From Deltaproteobacteria bacterium (GTDB taxonomy: Bacteria; Myxococcota; Myxococcia; Myxococcales; 40CM-4-68-19), in assembly GCA_005879805.1 (NCBI GenBank), contig VBKL01000051.1, forward strand, positions 1-35,508: DNA of 35,508 nucleotides, in the 5' to 3' direction. Positions 7,407 to 15,508 of the stretch are shown piece by piece. The notes below the pieces were generated by a model. That model was not told the DNA's origin. It was given only the letters and a program-made list of their open reading frames with translations, and did not search any database. A program made the translations under genes and the position numbers. The first letter of the stretch is position 1; each line of letters opens with the position of its first letter.

Positions 7407-8907
7407 AGACACGACAGACGCCGCCCCGCTCCTCGAGAACCTCGGAGCAACTCCCGCAGGCCACGGCAGCGGCGAGGTGCTGGAGTCGATCGACCCCAGC
7501 ACGGGCGCGTCGCTGGGGCGAATCCGCGCCGCCACGCGCGCCGAGTACGACAACCGCGTCGATGCGGCGCTGAACCGATTCATCGAATGGCGCTCGAGGC
7601 CCGCCCCGAAGCGCGGAGAGCTCGTGCGCCGGCTCGGGGAGCTCCTCCGCGAGCACAAGGAATCGCTCGGCGAGCTGGTGTCCCTCGAGACCGGGAAGAT
7701 CCGCTCCGAGGGGCTCGGCGAAGTGCAGGAGATGATCGACATCTGCGATTTCGCCGTGGGGCTCTCCCGGCAATTGCACGGCCTCACCATCGCCTCCGAG
7801 CGGCCCAGCCACCGGCTCCTGGAGCAGTGGCACCCGCTCGGCGCCGTCGGCATCGTGACGGCCTTCAACTTCCCGGTGGCGGTCTGGGCCTGGAACGCGG
7901 CGCTCGCCGCGGTCTGCGGAGACGTCTGCGTGTGGAAGCCGTCGCCGCTCACCCCGCTCTGCAGCGTCGCGGTGCAGGCGCTCTGCGACCGGGTGGCGAA
8001 GGAGCACGGCGCGGAGGGCGTCTTCTCCGTCGTGCCTGGAGGCGCGGAGGCGGGAAGCTGGGTGGCGGACGATCCGCGGCTGCCGCTCGTCTCCTTCACC
8101 GGATCGATCGCCGTCGGCCGCCGCGTCGCGACCCGCATCGCCGCGCGGCTGGGGCGGAGCATCCTCGAGCTGGGCGGAAACAACGGCATCATCGTGCTCG
8201 AAGGAGCCGATCTGGATCTGGCGGTACGGGCGATTACCTTTGGTTCTGTCGGCACCGCGGGACAGCGCTGCACCAGCACGCGGCGGCTCTTCGTGCAGCG
8301 CGGCATCTCGGGTGAACTCTTCGAGCGCCTCGCCGCCGCGTTCCGCAGCGTCCGGATCGGCAACCCGCGCGAGAAAGGCGTCCTGATGGGTCCGCTCATC
8401 ACCCGTGGCGCGGTCGAGAAGTTTCGCGCCGCGGTCGCCGCCGCACGCGAGCAAGGCGGCGAAGTCCGCTACGGCGGGCGCGTCCTCGAGGACCGCCCGG
8501 GCAACTTCGTCGAGCCGACGCTCATCGCGGCGCGCCGGCACGACGACTTTCCCATCGCCTGGGAGGAGACGTTCGCGCCCATCCTCTACGTCTTCGAGGT
8601 CGCCGATCTCGACGAGGCGCTGCGCGCGCACAACGCCGTGCCGCAGGGGCTCTCGAGCGCGATCTTCACCGACAGCTTGCGCGCGGCGGAGCGTTTCCTC
8701 TCCGCGGCGGGATCGGACTGCGGCATCGCCAACGTCAACGCGGGAACGAGCGGAGCGGAGATCGGCGGCGCCTTCGGCGGAGAAAAAGACACGGGCGGCG
8801 GGCGCGAGTCGGGATCCGACGCGTGGAAGGCGTACATGCGGCGCCAGACCTCGACGGTGAACTACGGGCGCGATCTGCCGCTCGCGCAGGGCGTGGAGTT
8901 CACCTGA
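7399..8907 (+). CDS. amaB: Alpha-aminoadipate semialdehyde / piperideine-6-carboxylate dehydrogenase (ALDH7 family)
   Basis: The protein has 502 residues and matches antiquitin/ALDH7 along its length. It has LEQWHPLGAVGIVTAFNFPV, ELGGNNGIIV with Glu257, GTAGQRCTSTRR with catalytic Cys291, and the family C-terminus GAEIGGAFGGEKDTGGGRES, then DAWKAYMRR, then DLPLAQGVEF. These enzymes oxidise alpha-aminoadipic semialdehyde, in equilibrium with piperideine-6-carboxylate, to aminoadipate using NAD(P)+ in lysine and pipecolate catabolism. They also act on betaine aldehyde and lipid aldehydes. The start ATG lies within a long hairpin and no ribosome-binding site is visible, so translation may be controlled. 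Next to it are a cysteine hydrolase, an amino-acid permease and a Rieske oxygenase, consistent with amine or amino-acid breakdown. No other lysine-pathway gene is visible. Confidence 0.9.
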   Translation: MRPDTTDAAPLLENLGATPAGHGSGEVLESIDPSTGASLGRIRAATRAEYDNRVDAALNRFIEWRSRPAPKRGELVRRLGELLREHKESLGELVSLETGKIRSEGLGEVQEMIDICDFAVGLSRQLHGLTIASERPSHRLLEQWHPLGAVGIVTAFNFPVAVWAWNAALAAVCGDVCVWKPSPLTPLCSVAVQALCDRVAKEHGAEGVFSVVPGGAEAGSWVADDPRLPLVSFTGSIAVGRRVATRIAARLGRSILELGGNNGIIVLEGADLDLAVRAITFGSVGTAGQRCTSTRRLFVQRGISGELFERLAAAFRSVRIGNPREKGVLMGPLITRGAVEKFRAAVAAAREQGGEVRYGGRVLEDRPGNFVEPTLIAARRHDDFPIAWEETFAPILYVFEVADLDEALRAHNAVPQGLSSAIFTDSLRAAERFLSAAGSDCGIANVNAGTSGAEIGGAFGGEKDTGGGRESGSDAWKAYMRRQTSTVNYGRDLPLAQGVEFT

Positions 8908-8930
8908 ACCATGCGAAGGCGGTGAGGGCG

Positions 8931-9602
8931 ATGATGCGCATCGATCCGAAGACCACGGCAGTGGTGTCCATCGACATGCACCGCGGGCATCTCGACCCGA
9001 GCGTCGCGACGCTGCCGCTTCCGGCGGAGAGCTGTCGTCGCGTGATCCGCGCGGCGCGCGAGCTTTTCGAGGCGCTGCGCTCTCGCGGGGTCCCGGTCGT
9101 CCACGTCGTAACCTCGTACCGCGACCCAGCGGAATCGCTCTCCAATCCCTTCTGGAAGGCGATCGCGGAGGACCCGGCCATGAAGCGGAGCGCCGCTTCG
9201 CGGCACAACATGGCGGGGAGCCCGGGCACCCAGGTCATCCCGGAGCTTCTCGATTCGCGCGACGTGATCGTCGATCGCAAGAAGCGATACGACTGCTTCC
9301 AGGGGACCGACCTCGATTTCGTCCTCCAGCGCAAGCTAGGCGCGCGCACCCTCGTCTTGACCGGGGTGAACACCAACTCCTGCGTGCTCTGCACGGCGTT
9401 CGAGGCGAACGCGCGAGACTACGGAGTCGTCGTCGCCGCGGATTGCGTGGACACGATGGACGGGCCCGAGATGCACGAGTACGCGCTCCGCAACATGGCG
9501 ATCACGGTCGCGTGGGTGCTGCCCAACGACGAGCTGCTACGCTCGCTTGCGCCGCGCGAAGAGGTAGGCGGGAAGCGCGGTGAGCAGCAGCGCGATCCCT
9601 AG
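8931..9602 (+). CDS. Isochorismatase-family cysteine hydrolase
   Basis: From the ATG at 8931 (preceded by GGTGAGGG; a second in-frame ATG follows at once) the protein has 223 residues, the usual size. The catalytic triad of the superfamily is visible: Asp15 in VVSIDMHRGH, the lysine in DRKKRYDCF (117/118) and Cys151 in GVNTNSCVLCTA. A preceding non-proline cis-peptide motif (TGVNT) is also present. Members hydrolyse isochorismate, nicotinamide, N-carbamoylsarcosine, biuret or ureidoacrylate. The GTDLDFVLQ segment and NTNSCV suit an amidohydrolase rather than a true isochorismatase, but the substrate is not determinable. It follows the ALDH7 gene by 23 bp, so the two are probably co-transcribed. 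Its last 66 bp overlap the convergent permease gene. Confidence 0.88.
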   Translation: MMRIDPKTTAVVSIDMHRGHLDPSVATLPLPAESCRRVIRAARELFEALRSRGVPVVHVVTSYRDPAESLSNPFWKAIAEDPAMKRSAASRHNMAGSPGTQVIPELLDSRDVIVDRKKRYDCFQGTDLDFVLQRKLGARTLVLTGVNTNSCVLCTAFEANARDYGVVVAADCVDTMDGPEMHEYALRNMAITVAWVLPNDELLRSLAPREEVGGKRGEQQRDP

Positions 9603-10841
9603 CAAGGAGTCGCGCGGGTCGGAGATGAGGGTGCTCACGAGGAGCAGCGCGGCGAAGACGATGAAGAGCGCGGGTACCAGCGGATATCCGGGCACCGAGT
9701 AGGGCCGCTCGAGGCTCGCGTCGCGGCGCAGGACGAAAACCGCGACGCCGCCCAACGCGTAGAAGAGCCACGAGGCGAAGAGCACGCTGGCAATCAATTG
9801 ATCGAACCGTCCGGTGAGCACGAAGACCATCGAGACCGCTGCCTGGATCAGAAGTGCCATCGCGGGTGTGCCGAAACGAGGATGGACCTGCGCGGCGGGG
9901 CGCCAGAACACGCCGGCGTGCCCCATGGCGTACAGAACGCGCGCGCCGCCGAGCACGTTGCCGTTGAGGCCGCCGATCGTCGCAAGCGCGACCATTCCCG
10001 CGGCGAGGTCCGCGCCGCGCGCGCCGAGCAGCGCCCGCGCGGTATCGGCCGCCACCAGCTCGGAGCGAGCCACGACGGACGACCCGAGAACGAAGAGATA
10101 GGCGGCGTTCAAGGCCAGGTAGATGGCGGCGACGATGCCGACCGACGCGAGCGCGGCGAGCGGCAGGTTGCGAGCAGGCCGCTTCACCTCGCCGCCCATG
10201 TAGCTGATGGTGATCCAGCCGTCGAAGGCGAAGAGGGGACCGAGGAGCGCGGCCCCCATGGCGGCGAGACCGCCCGGCGGGGCGCCCGAAGGCGTCGAGA
10301 GGTGCGACCACGATCCGCCGCGGCCGCCTCCGAACGCGAGCACGATGAGGCCCGCGATCACCGCCATCTTGGCGAAGGTCATCAAGTTCTGCGTGACGAC
10401 GCCCTCGCGGACGCCGAGCACGTTGACGAGGGTGAGCGCGCCGATCGCGCAGATGGCGAGCCCTTCCGCGCCTCGCGGCGAGAGCGGGACGAAATGACCG
10501 AAGTAGCTCGCGAAGGCGACGGCCACGGCGGCGATGGAGGCGGTCTGGATGACGACGAAGAGCGCCCACCCGTAGAAGAACCCCCAGAAGGGGCCGAAGG
10601 CGCGATCGAGGTAGACCGAGAGGCCGCCCGCTTCCGGCAGCGCGGCGCTCAATTCCGCGATGGTGAGCGCGCCGGCGAGCGAGAAGAGGGCCGCGACGGC
10701 CCAGGCGCCGAGTTGCCCGAGCGGATGGGGGAAGACGCGCGCGACGTCACTGGCCGTCAGGAAGACTGCCGAGCCGATCATCACCCCGACGTTCACCATG
10801 GTGGCGTCGAGGAGCCCGAGCGCCCGGCGCAGCTCCGTCAT
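9537..10841 (-). CDS. APC-family amino-acid permease
   Basis: The protein has 434 residues with about 12 hydrophobic segments, as expected for amino acid-polyamine-organocation transporters of the inner membrane. The first helix carries NVGVMIGSAVFL (17-28), matching the family motif GxxIGSGIF. A conserved GAWAVAALFSLAGALTIAEL and a later GLNGNVLGGARVLYAMG are also present. The start ATG at 10841 directly abuts the TGA of the upstream Rieske gene on the same strand, so the two genes are translationally coupled. Co-transcription with a quaternary-amine-type oxygenase suggests that it imports the oxygenase's substrate, but this is inferred. The 3' end overlaps the convergent hydrolase gene. Confidence 0.9.
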   Translation of the reverse strand: MTELRRALGLLDATMVNVGVMIGSAVFLTASDVARVFPHPLGQLGAWAVAALFSLAGALTIAELSAALPEAGGLSVYLDRAFGPFWGFFYGWALFVVIQTASIAAVAVAFASYFGHFVPLSPRGAEGLAICAIGALTLVNVLGVREGVVTQNLMTFAKMAVIAGLIVLAFGGGRGGSWSHLSTPSGAPPGGLAAMGAALLGPLFAFDGWITISYMGGEVKRPARNLPLAALASVGIVAAIYLALNAAYLFVLGSSVVARSELVAADTARALLGARGADLAAGMVALATIGGLNGNVLGGARVLYAMGHAGVFWRPAAQVHPRFGTPAMALLIQAAVSMVFVLTGRFDQLIASVLFASWLFYALGGVAVFVLRRDASLERPYSVPGYPLVPALFIVFAALLLVSTLISDPRDSLLGIALLLTALPAYLFARRKRA

Positions 10842-11891
10842 TCAGCCCGCGAGTCGGGTCAGGAGCCGGTGGAAGTGATGGACTCCTGCCTCGCGCGCGG
10901 GCGAGTAGCGGCCGCGGTCGTAGAGCCGCGACCGGACGCCGCGCTGCACCTGCTCCACGATCTCCTCGTCCTCGTGCTCGACGCGATCGAGGTCGCCGCC
11001 GGCGCCGCGGCCTCGTTTGGCGGGATCGAGCACCAGCGCGCGGTAGACGATGCGAGTGCGATCGACGGCGAGCGGGACGACGACGTTGATCGACAGTCCC
11101 CAGGGATAGAAGTTCAGCATCGTGTTGGGGAAGAGGAAGAAGTAACAGGCGGCTAGCGAGCTTCCCTCGAAGGCATCCGCGGCGGCGGCGGCCTCTGCGA
11201 CCTGCAAGCTCGACCAGCCGAACAGCTCGGTGCGATAGGTGCCGTAATCGATCGTCTTCGCAAGCGCGGCGTGGACGTACGGGACGTGGAACCCCTCGAG
11301 GTAGTTGTCGCAGTAGAGCGCCCAGCTCGCGGCGACCTGGTAGGTCCGCGAGCCCGACGCATCCGGCACGAGCTTCTCCAGCGGGAGGAAGGCCATCTGC
11401 TTGCGGACGGGTGCGATCCACTCCTCGAAGGAAACGGCGGGCTCGAGCGCGGCGAAGACGAGGGGACCGAGCTGGCCCAGCTGGACGCGAGGGAGATCGT
11501 CGGCGCGCGAGGGGAAATCGCGCACGCCTTCGAACTCCGGCATGGAGAGGAAGCGTCCGTCGAGAGCGAAGCGTCGTCCGTGGTAACGGCACCGCAGGTG
11601 CGCAGCGCAGGTTTCCGCCTTGGTGCAAAGCAGATTTCCCCGGTGCGTGCAGACGTTCGAGAGGGCCCGGAGCGTGCCGCTCTCGTCGCGCGCGAGGAGC
11701 AGAGGCTCGTCGACGCAGTCCCCGAGAAAGGAGAAAGGGAGGAGCGACCCGGGCTGCCCGGCCTGCTCGGCGTCGAGCACCAGCTGCCAGCTTCTTGCGA
11801 AGACGCGCTCGCGGACCTGCTCGAAGACGGCGGGGTCCCGGTAGAAGGAAGCGGGCAGCGTTCGCGCGCTGCGGATGTCCGGGTCGATCAC
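10842..11891 (-). CDS. Rieske non-haem iron oxygenase, alpha subunit (choline/carnitine/betaine-type)
   Basis: With the GTG at 11891 as start the protein has 349 residues. The Rieske [2Fe-2S] site is complete: C-T-H (Cys81, His83) and C-R-Y-H (Cys101, His104). The mononuclear iron site follows as CDNYLEGFHVPYVH, with Asp195, Glu199, His202 and His207. The C-terminal sequence (HEDEEIVEQVQRGVRSRLYD, then GVHHFHRLL) resembles the choline monooxygenase, carnitine monooxygenase and glycine-betaine demethylase branch rather than ring-hydroxylating dioxygenases. These enzymes demethylate or cleave quaternary amines and need a reductase, which is not seen nearby. The frame is open upstream, but that part lacks family similarity. 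Other in-frame GTG codons make the exact start uncertain. The gene is directly followed by an amino-acid permease. Confidence 0.87.
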   Translation of the reverse strand: MIDPDIRSARTLPASFYRDPAVFEQVRERVFARSWQLVLDAEQAGQPGSLLPFSFLGDCVDEPLLLARDESGTLRALSNVCTHRGNLLCTKAETCAAHLRCRYHGRRFALDGRFLSMPEFEGVRDFPSRADDLPRVQLGQLGPLVFAALEPAVSFEEWIAPVRKQMAFLPLEKLVPDASGSRTYQVAASWALYCDNYLEGFHVPYVHAALAKTIDYGTYRTELFGWSSLQVAEAAAAADAFEGSSLAACYFFLFPNTMLNFYPWGLSINVVVPLAVDRTRIVYRALVLDPAKRGRGAGGDLDRVEHEDEEIVEQVQRGVRSRLYDRGRYSPAREAGVHHFHRLLTRLAG

Positions 11892-11900
11892 GCGGCCATC

Positions 11901-11914
11901 GTGACACACGTCAC
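11901..11914. promoter_or_regulatory. Short inverted repeat upstream of the Rieske gene
   Basis: GTGAC (11901-11905), ACAC and GTCAC (11910-11914) form a 5-bp inverted repeat ten bases upstream of the chosen Rieske start. It lies in the 166-bp divergent gap (11892-12057) between this gene and the kinase operon. It may be an operator. The arms are short, so chance is a real alternative. No other structure stands out in the gap. Confidence 0.22.
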
Positions 11915-12057
11915 CGTCTTGCACGACATGGGCTCGCTCGCCGCAGAGTGCTCTTCCCGACGCTGGAGAGTGCCCTATCCGGGTGAAGATTTCCACTTCG
12001 CCCGATTTGTGCGCATCGTACCCTGGGGCGGGGTGCCCACGTGCAGATTTCCCATCC

Positions 12058-13311
12058 GTGAAGCTCGTCCTCCCAGAGGAGCCGACGCGCCTTGCGCGGC
12101 AGGCTCCGGAAGAGGACCGGGATCCGTCTCCAGCGGAGGGCGAGGATCTGCCGCGCATGATCGCCCATGCGCGGACGGTCGCGAGGACGCTTGGACCGCT
12201 TCTGATCGAGGAAGACATCCTCGCCGCCATCGGGCACCTGTCGATCGACCATCTCGCGGACGGATGCTGGGTCCACCTTGTCGAAGGTGCCGGGGATCCG
12301 AGAGTGGCCGGCGCCTGGCAGGGCGACGACGTTTCCGATCTTCATCTGCCCGGGGATCATCCGGCGCGCCTCGCCGCGGTGCTGCGCACCCGGATGCTCG
12401 ATTTGGCAGGAAACGGGGAATCGCCAAGCTCGATGATCGTCCCGCTGCATTTCGGGGAACTGGTGATCGGAGGAATGACGCTGGTGTTCGCCGGCTCCTC
12501 CTGGGGACCTACCGAGAGGAGGATGGCGATCGATCTGGCGACGCAGGCGGGAGCCGCCCTGGGACGCTCGCGCATCTATCGCTTCCTGAAGAAGGCCCTC
12601 GCGTCGCGGGACGAATCCTTCGCCGCCGCGACCCACGAGCTGGGCAATCCCCTCAATGCGCTGCGGTTGCAGATCACCGCGTTGACCCGGTCCCCAACTC
12701 TCGAGCCAGCCGTCATGGCCCGGATCGCAGGGATGGAGCGGCTGGTCCGGCAGCTCGTCAACCTCAATCGCCGCATGCTCGATTCCTCGCGTCTCGCCGC
12801 CGGCCAGGTCCAGCTCCGTCTGGAAGACGTCGATCTCACGGCCGTCGTCGAAGAGGTGCTCGCCAACAACGCGGACCAGCTCGCCTGGTCGAATTGCCCC
12901 GTGTCCCTCTCCTCGCCGGGTCCGGTCGTCGGCCGCTGGGACTCGATGCGCCTGGAGCAGATCGTCTCCAACCTGGTTTCCAACGCCATGAAGTACGGCC
13001 ATGGCGGAGCCATCTCCGTTTCCATCTCCGTCGTTCCACCGGGCGATCGGGTCCGCCTCGCCGTCCACGACAACGGAATCGGGATCGCGTCCTACGATCA
13101 GGATCGGATCTTCGAGCGTTTCGAAAGAGCGTCCCCGACGCATGCGGGGAGCAGCCTCGGAATCGGGCTGTGGATCGTCCGCCAGCTCGTCGAAGCTTTC
13201 GGCGGCACCGTCCATGTGGAAAGCTCCCCCGGCGCCGGAGCCACCTTCACGGTCGAGCTGCCGCGAACGGCGAAGAGCGCTGGCAGCGAGTCAGGAGGAA
13301 CGACGGCGTGA
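12058..13311 (+). CDS. Soluble GAF-type sensor histidine kinase
   Basis: From the GTG at 12058 the protein has 417 residues; another GTG at 11983 would add 25 residues of doubtful character. There is no membrane helix, so it should be cytosolic. A GAF-like sensory domain occupies about residues 35-180 (IGHLSIDHLADGCWVHLVEG and onward). Next come a HisKA dimerisation region with the H-box FAAATHELGNPLNALRLQI (His193 in this numbering) and an ATP-binding domain with N-box IVSNLVSNAMKYG, G1 DNGIGIA, F-box IFERFERA and G2 SLGIGLWIVRQLVEAFGG. The stop codon overlaps the start of the KaiC-like gene (GTGA), and a PilZ response regulator follows. The three form one operon and probably one signalling unit. 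The ligand sensed is unknown. Confidence 0.9.
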   Translation: MKLVLPEEPTRLARQAPEEDRDPSPAEGEDLPRMIAHARTVARTLGPLLIEEDILAAIGHLSIDHLADGCWVHLVEGAGDPRVAGAWQGDDVSDLHLPGDHPARLAAVLRTRMLDLAGNGESPSSMIVPLHFGELVIGGMTLVFAGSSWGPTERRMAIDLATQAGAALGRSRIYRFLKKALASRDESFAAATHELGNPLNALRLQITALTRSPTLEPAVMARIAGMERLVRQLVNLNRRMLDSSRLAAGQVQLRLEDVDLTAVVEEVLANNADQLAWSNCPVSLSSPGPVVGRWDSMRLEQIVSNLVSNAMKYGHGGAISVSISVVPPGDRVRLAVHDNGIGIASYDQDRIFERFERASPTHAGSSLGIGLWIVRQLVEAFGGTVHVESSPGAGATFTVELPRTAKSAGSESGGTTA

Positions 13312-14804
13312 GGGCCAAGAGGGTGCGTCCGCAGGGCATTCCCCGCGTCCCCACCGGGGTCGAACAACTCGACATCATTCTCAACGGCGGCTTCTTGAAG
13401 GGTGGGAGCTACATCGTCGCGGGACACCCGGGTACCGGCAAGACGATCTTCGGTAACCAGATCTCCTTCCGCCACGTCGCACTCGGTGGGAAGGCGCTGT
13501 ACATCAGCCTGCTCGCGGAAACGCACGGGCGGATGCTCGCCCACATTTCGACGATGAGCTTCTACGACCCCGACGTCATCGGGAAGGCCGTTCAATATGT
13601 CAGCGGATACGAAGTCCTTCACACCGAAAAGCTGAAGGGCCTGCTCAACCTCATCCGCAAGACCATCAAGCGGTTCGGTTCCACGCTGCTGGTGATCGAC
13701 GGGATCATCACCGCCGAACGTACCGCTGAATCCGCCGAGGAGTTCAAGGTCTTCATCCACGAGCTGAACGTCGTGATCGCAATGCTCGGCTGCACCGCCG
13801 TCCTGCTCACCAACAATCTCCAGGACGAGCGTTCGTACGCCGCGCGAACGATGGTCGACGGCCTCATCCAGCTCGACGACGTGATGGACGGCGTTCGCGC
13901 CGTGCGGCAGCTCGTGGTCCTGAAGTTTCGCGGAAGCGACCACCTTCGCGGAGCACATTTCTTCGAGATTGGAAGCGATGGCATGCGAGTGTACCCCCGC
14001 GTCGAGGCGCGGCTCGCGGTGCCCAGCAAGGTCCCGCAAGTCAGTAGCGAGCGCAGCGGCTTCGGCATCCGCGATCTGGACGAGATGATGGGAGGGGGAC
14101 CGTCCGACGGCACCGCCACCCTCGTCCTTGGCTCGTCGGGCACCGGCAAGACCATCCTCGGCATGCATTTTCTCAGCGAGGGTGCGCGGCAGAAGCAGCC
14201 CGGCCTGTACTTCGGCTTCTTCGAATCGCCGTCGCGCTTCCTCAAGAAGGGCGATCAGCTCGGGCTCCAGCTCTCCAAGTACGCTGGGAACGGTCTTCTC
14301 GAAGTCATCTGGCATCCGACCGGTGCGGCCATCATGGACGCTCTCGCCGAACGGCTGTTCGAGGCGGTTCGGCGCCGCGAGGTGAAGAGGGTGGTGATCG
14401 ACGGCATCGCCGGGTTCGAGGAATCGGTGGTGCGCCCGGAGCGACTGGGAATCTTCCTGACCTCGGTGGCGAACGAGCTGCGCGGGCTCGGCGTCACCAC
14501 CGTGCTGACGGAGGAGATGCGCGAGCTGTTCGGACCCGAGGTCACCATCCCGGTTTCCGGCGTGTCCGGCTTCGCCGAGAACATCATCCTCGTCCGCCAG
14601 CTGGAGACGGTCTCCGAGCTTAGACGCGCCATCGCGGTGATGAAGACGCGCGAGACCTCCCACGACGCCCGGCTTCGAGAGCTGATGATCACCGACAAGG
14701 GGATCGGCATCGGCGATCCGTTCGCGTCCGAAGAGGCGGTCATCACCGGCGGCAGCTCCCGAAGGCCTCCCGCCGCCCCGGCGGCGCCGAGACGAGGCGG
14801 ATAG
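13308..14804 (+). CDS. KaiC-like two-module RecA-type ATPase
   Basis: The protein has 498 residues, close to cyanobacterial KaiC (519). The start is a GTG overlapping the kinase stop and preceded by AGGAGGA. Module 1 has the P-loop GHPGTGKT (39-46) and Walker B LLVIDGI. Module 2 has the P-loop GSSGTGKT (275-282) and Walker B RVVIDGIAG. The C-terminal stretch INVFKMR-like AIAVMKTRETSHD, then RELMITDKGIGIGDPF, mirrors the KaiC CII end. In both modules the usual Glu-Glu pair is single: A70-E71 (LLAETH) and F305-E306 (FFESPS). The autophosphorylation site region reads VSGVSGFAEN, with Ser420 near the KaiC Ser431 position and Gly at the Thr432 position. It is probably a hexameric ATP-dependent signalling protein. 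Clock function is not implied, since no KaiA or KaiB gene is present here. Confidence 0.9.
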   Translation: MRAKRVRPQGIPRVPTGVEQLDIILNGGFLKGGSYIVAGHPGTGKTIFGNQISFRHVALGGKALYISLLAETHGRMLAHISTMSFYDPDVIGKAVQYVSGYEVLHTEKLKGLLNLIRKTIKRFGSTLLVIDGIITAERTAESAEEFKVFIHELNVVIAMLGCTAVLLTNNLQDERSYAARTMVDGLIQLDDVMDGVRAVRQLVVLKFRGSDHLRGAHFFEIGSDGMRVYPRVEARLAVPSKVPQVSSERSGFGIRDLDEMMGGGPSDGTATLVLGSSGTGKTILGMHFLSEGARQKQPGLYFGFFESPSRFLKKGDQLGLQLSKYAGNGLLEVIWHPTGAAIMDALAERLFEAVRRREVKRVVIDGIAGFEESVVRPERLGIFLTSVANELRGLGVTTVLTEEMRELFGPEVTIPVSGVSGFAENIILVRQLETVSELRRAIAVMKTRETSHDARLRELMITDKGIGIGDPFASEEAVITGGSSRRPPAAPAAPRRGG

Positions 14805-14806
14805 GC

Positions 14807-15469
14807 ATGCAGACCATCCTCCTCGTCGACGACGAGTACTCGATCGTCGAGGTGCTCACCCACCTCCTCGAGGAGGAGGGATATACCGTCGTGACCGCCG
14901 CCAACGGTCGGGACGGGCTCGATCGCGCCTCGGAAAAGGTGCCCGATCTGGTGATTACCGATCTGATGATGCCGATCATGGACGGCGACGAGCTGCTTCG
15001 CGAGCTGCGGAAGAGCGCTGCCCTGCGAAAGGTTCCCGTCATCCTCATCACCTCAGCGCCCGCGCCGGGATTTCGCGACCTGCCTTGGGCGGATTTGCTC
15101 GCCAAGCCTTTCGAATTCGAGGACCTCTTGCGGTCGATCCGCCGCGCTCTCCGCCAGGGCAAGGCGAAAGGCGCGCACGAGCGGCGGAACCACGCCCGAC
15201 AGCGACGCCGCTTCAAGGTCAAGCTGGGAAGCGCCGTCGGCTTCACCACGGAAATATCGACGAGCGGGTTTTCCACGGAGATGATGCGCGTGCTTCCCCC
15301 CGGCAGGACGGTGGAAGGGAAGCTCGAGGTCCTCGGCCGCGCGGTGGACTTCAAGGGCCGCGTCATGTGGAGCTCTCCCGGCGATCCCAACCTCAATCTG
15401 CGCGGGCGGATGGGCGTCTCGTTCATGGACGCCAGCGCCGATTTGCTCGCGCTGGTGAATTCACAATGA
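14807..15469 (+). CDS. Response regulator with receiver and PilZ-like domains
   Basis: A 220-residue protein starts 2 bp after the KaiC-like gene. The receiver domain (1-115) has Asp8/Asp9, phospho-acceptor Asp52 in VITDLMMP, Thr82/Ser83 and Lys100 in LLAKPF, so all active-site residues are present. After a basic linker (HERRNHARQRRR) a PilZ-type beta-barrel follows. It has the RxxxR-like arginine cluster and TEISTSGFSTEM in place of the D/NxSxxG motif, plus GRVMWSSPG. PilZ domains bind cyclic di-GMP, so the output may depend on that messenger rather than on DNA binding. The operon position makes it the likely phosphorylation partner of the upstream GAF kinase. Confidence 0.88.
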   Translation: MQTILLVDDEYSIVEVLTHLLEEEGYTVVTAANGRDGLDRASEKVPDLVITDLMMPIMDGDELLRELRKSAALRKVPVILITSAPAPGFRDLPWADLLAKPFEFEDLLRSIRRALRQGKAKGAHERRNHARQRRRFKVKLGSAVGFTTEISTSGFSTEMMRVLPPGRTVEGKLEVLGRAVDFKGRVMWSSPGDPNLNLRGRMGVSFMDASADLLALVNSQ

Positions 15470-15508
15470 ACGCCCTGCGAGGTTTGATTTCATCCCGGGG
15501 GCCGCGCC

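Noticed and set aside
11271..13307. Upstream extension of the KaiC-like frame (1177 residues in total)
   Set aside because: It runs antisense to the Rieske gene and out of phase through the kinase; the GTG at 13308 with AGGAGGA is the natural start.
13308..14804. A full KaiABC circadian clock
   Set aside because: No kaiA or kaiB gene is nearby and the paired glutamates and Ser-Thr phosphosite of KaiC are not kept.
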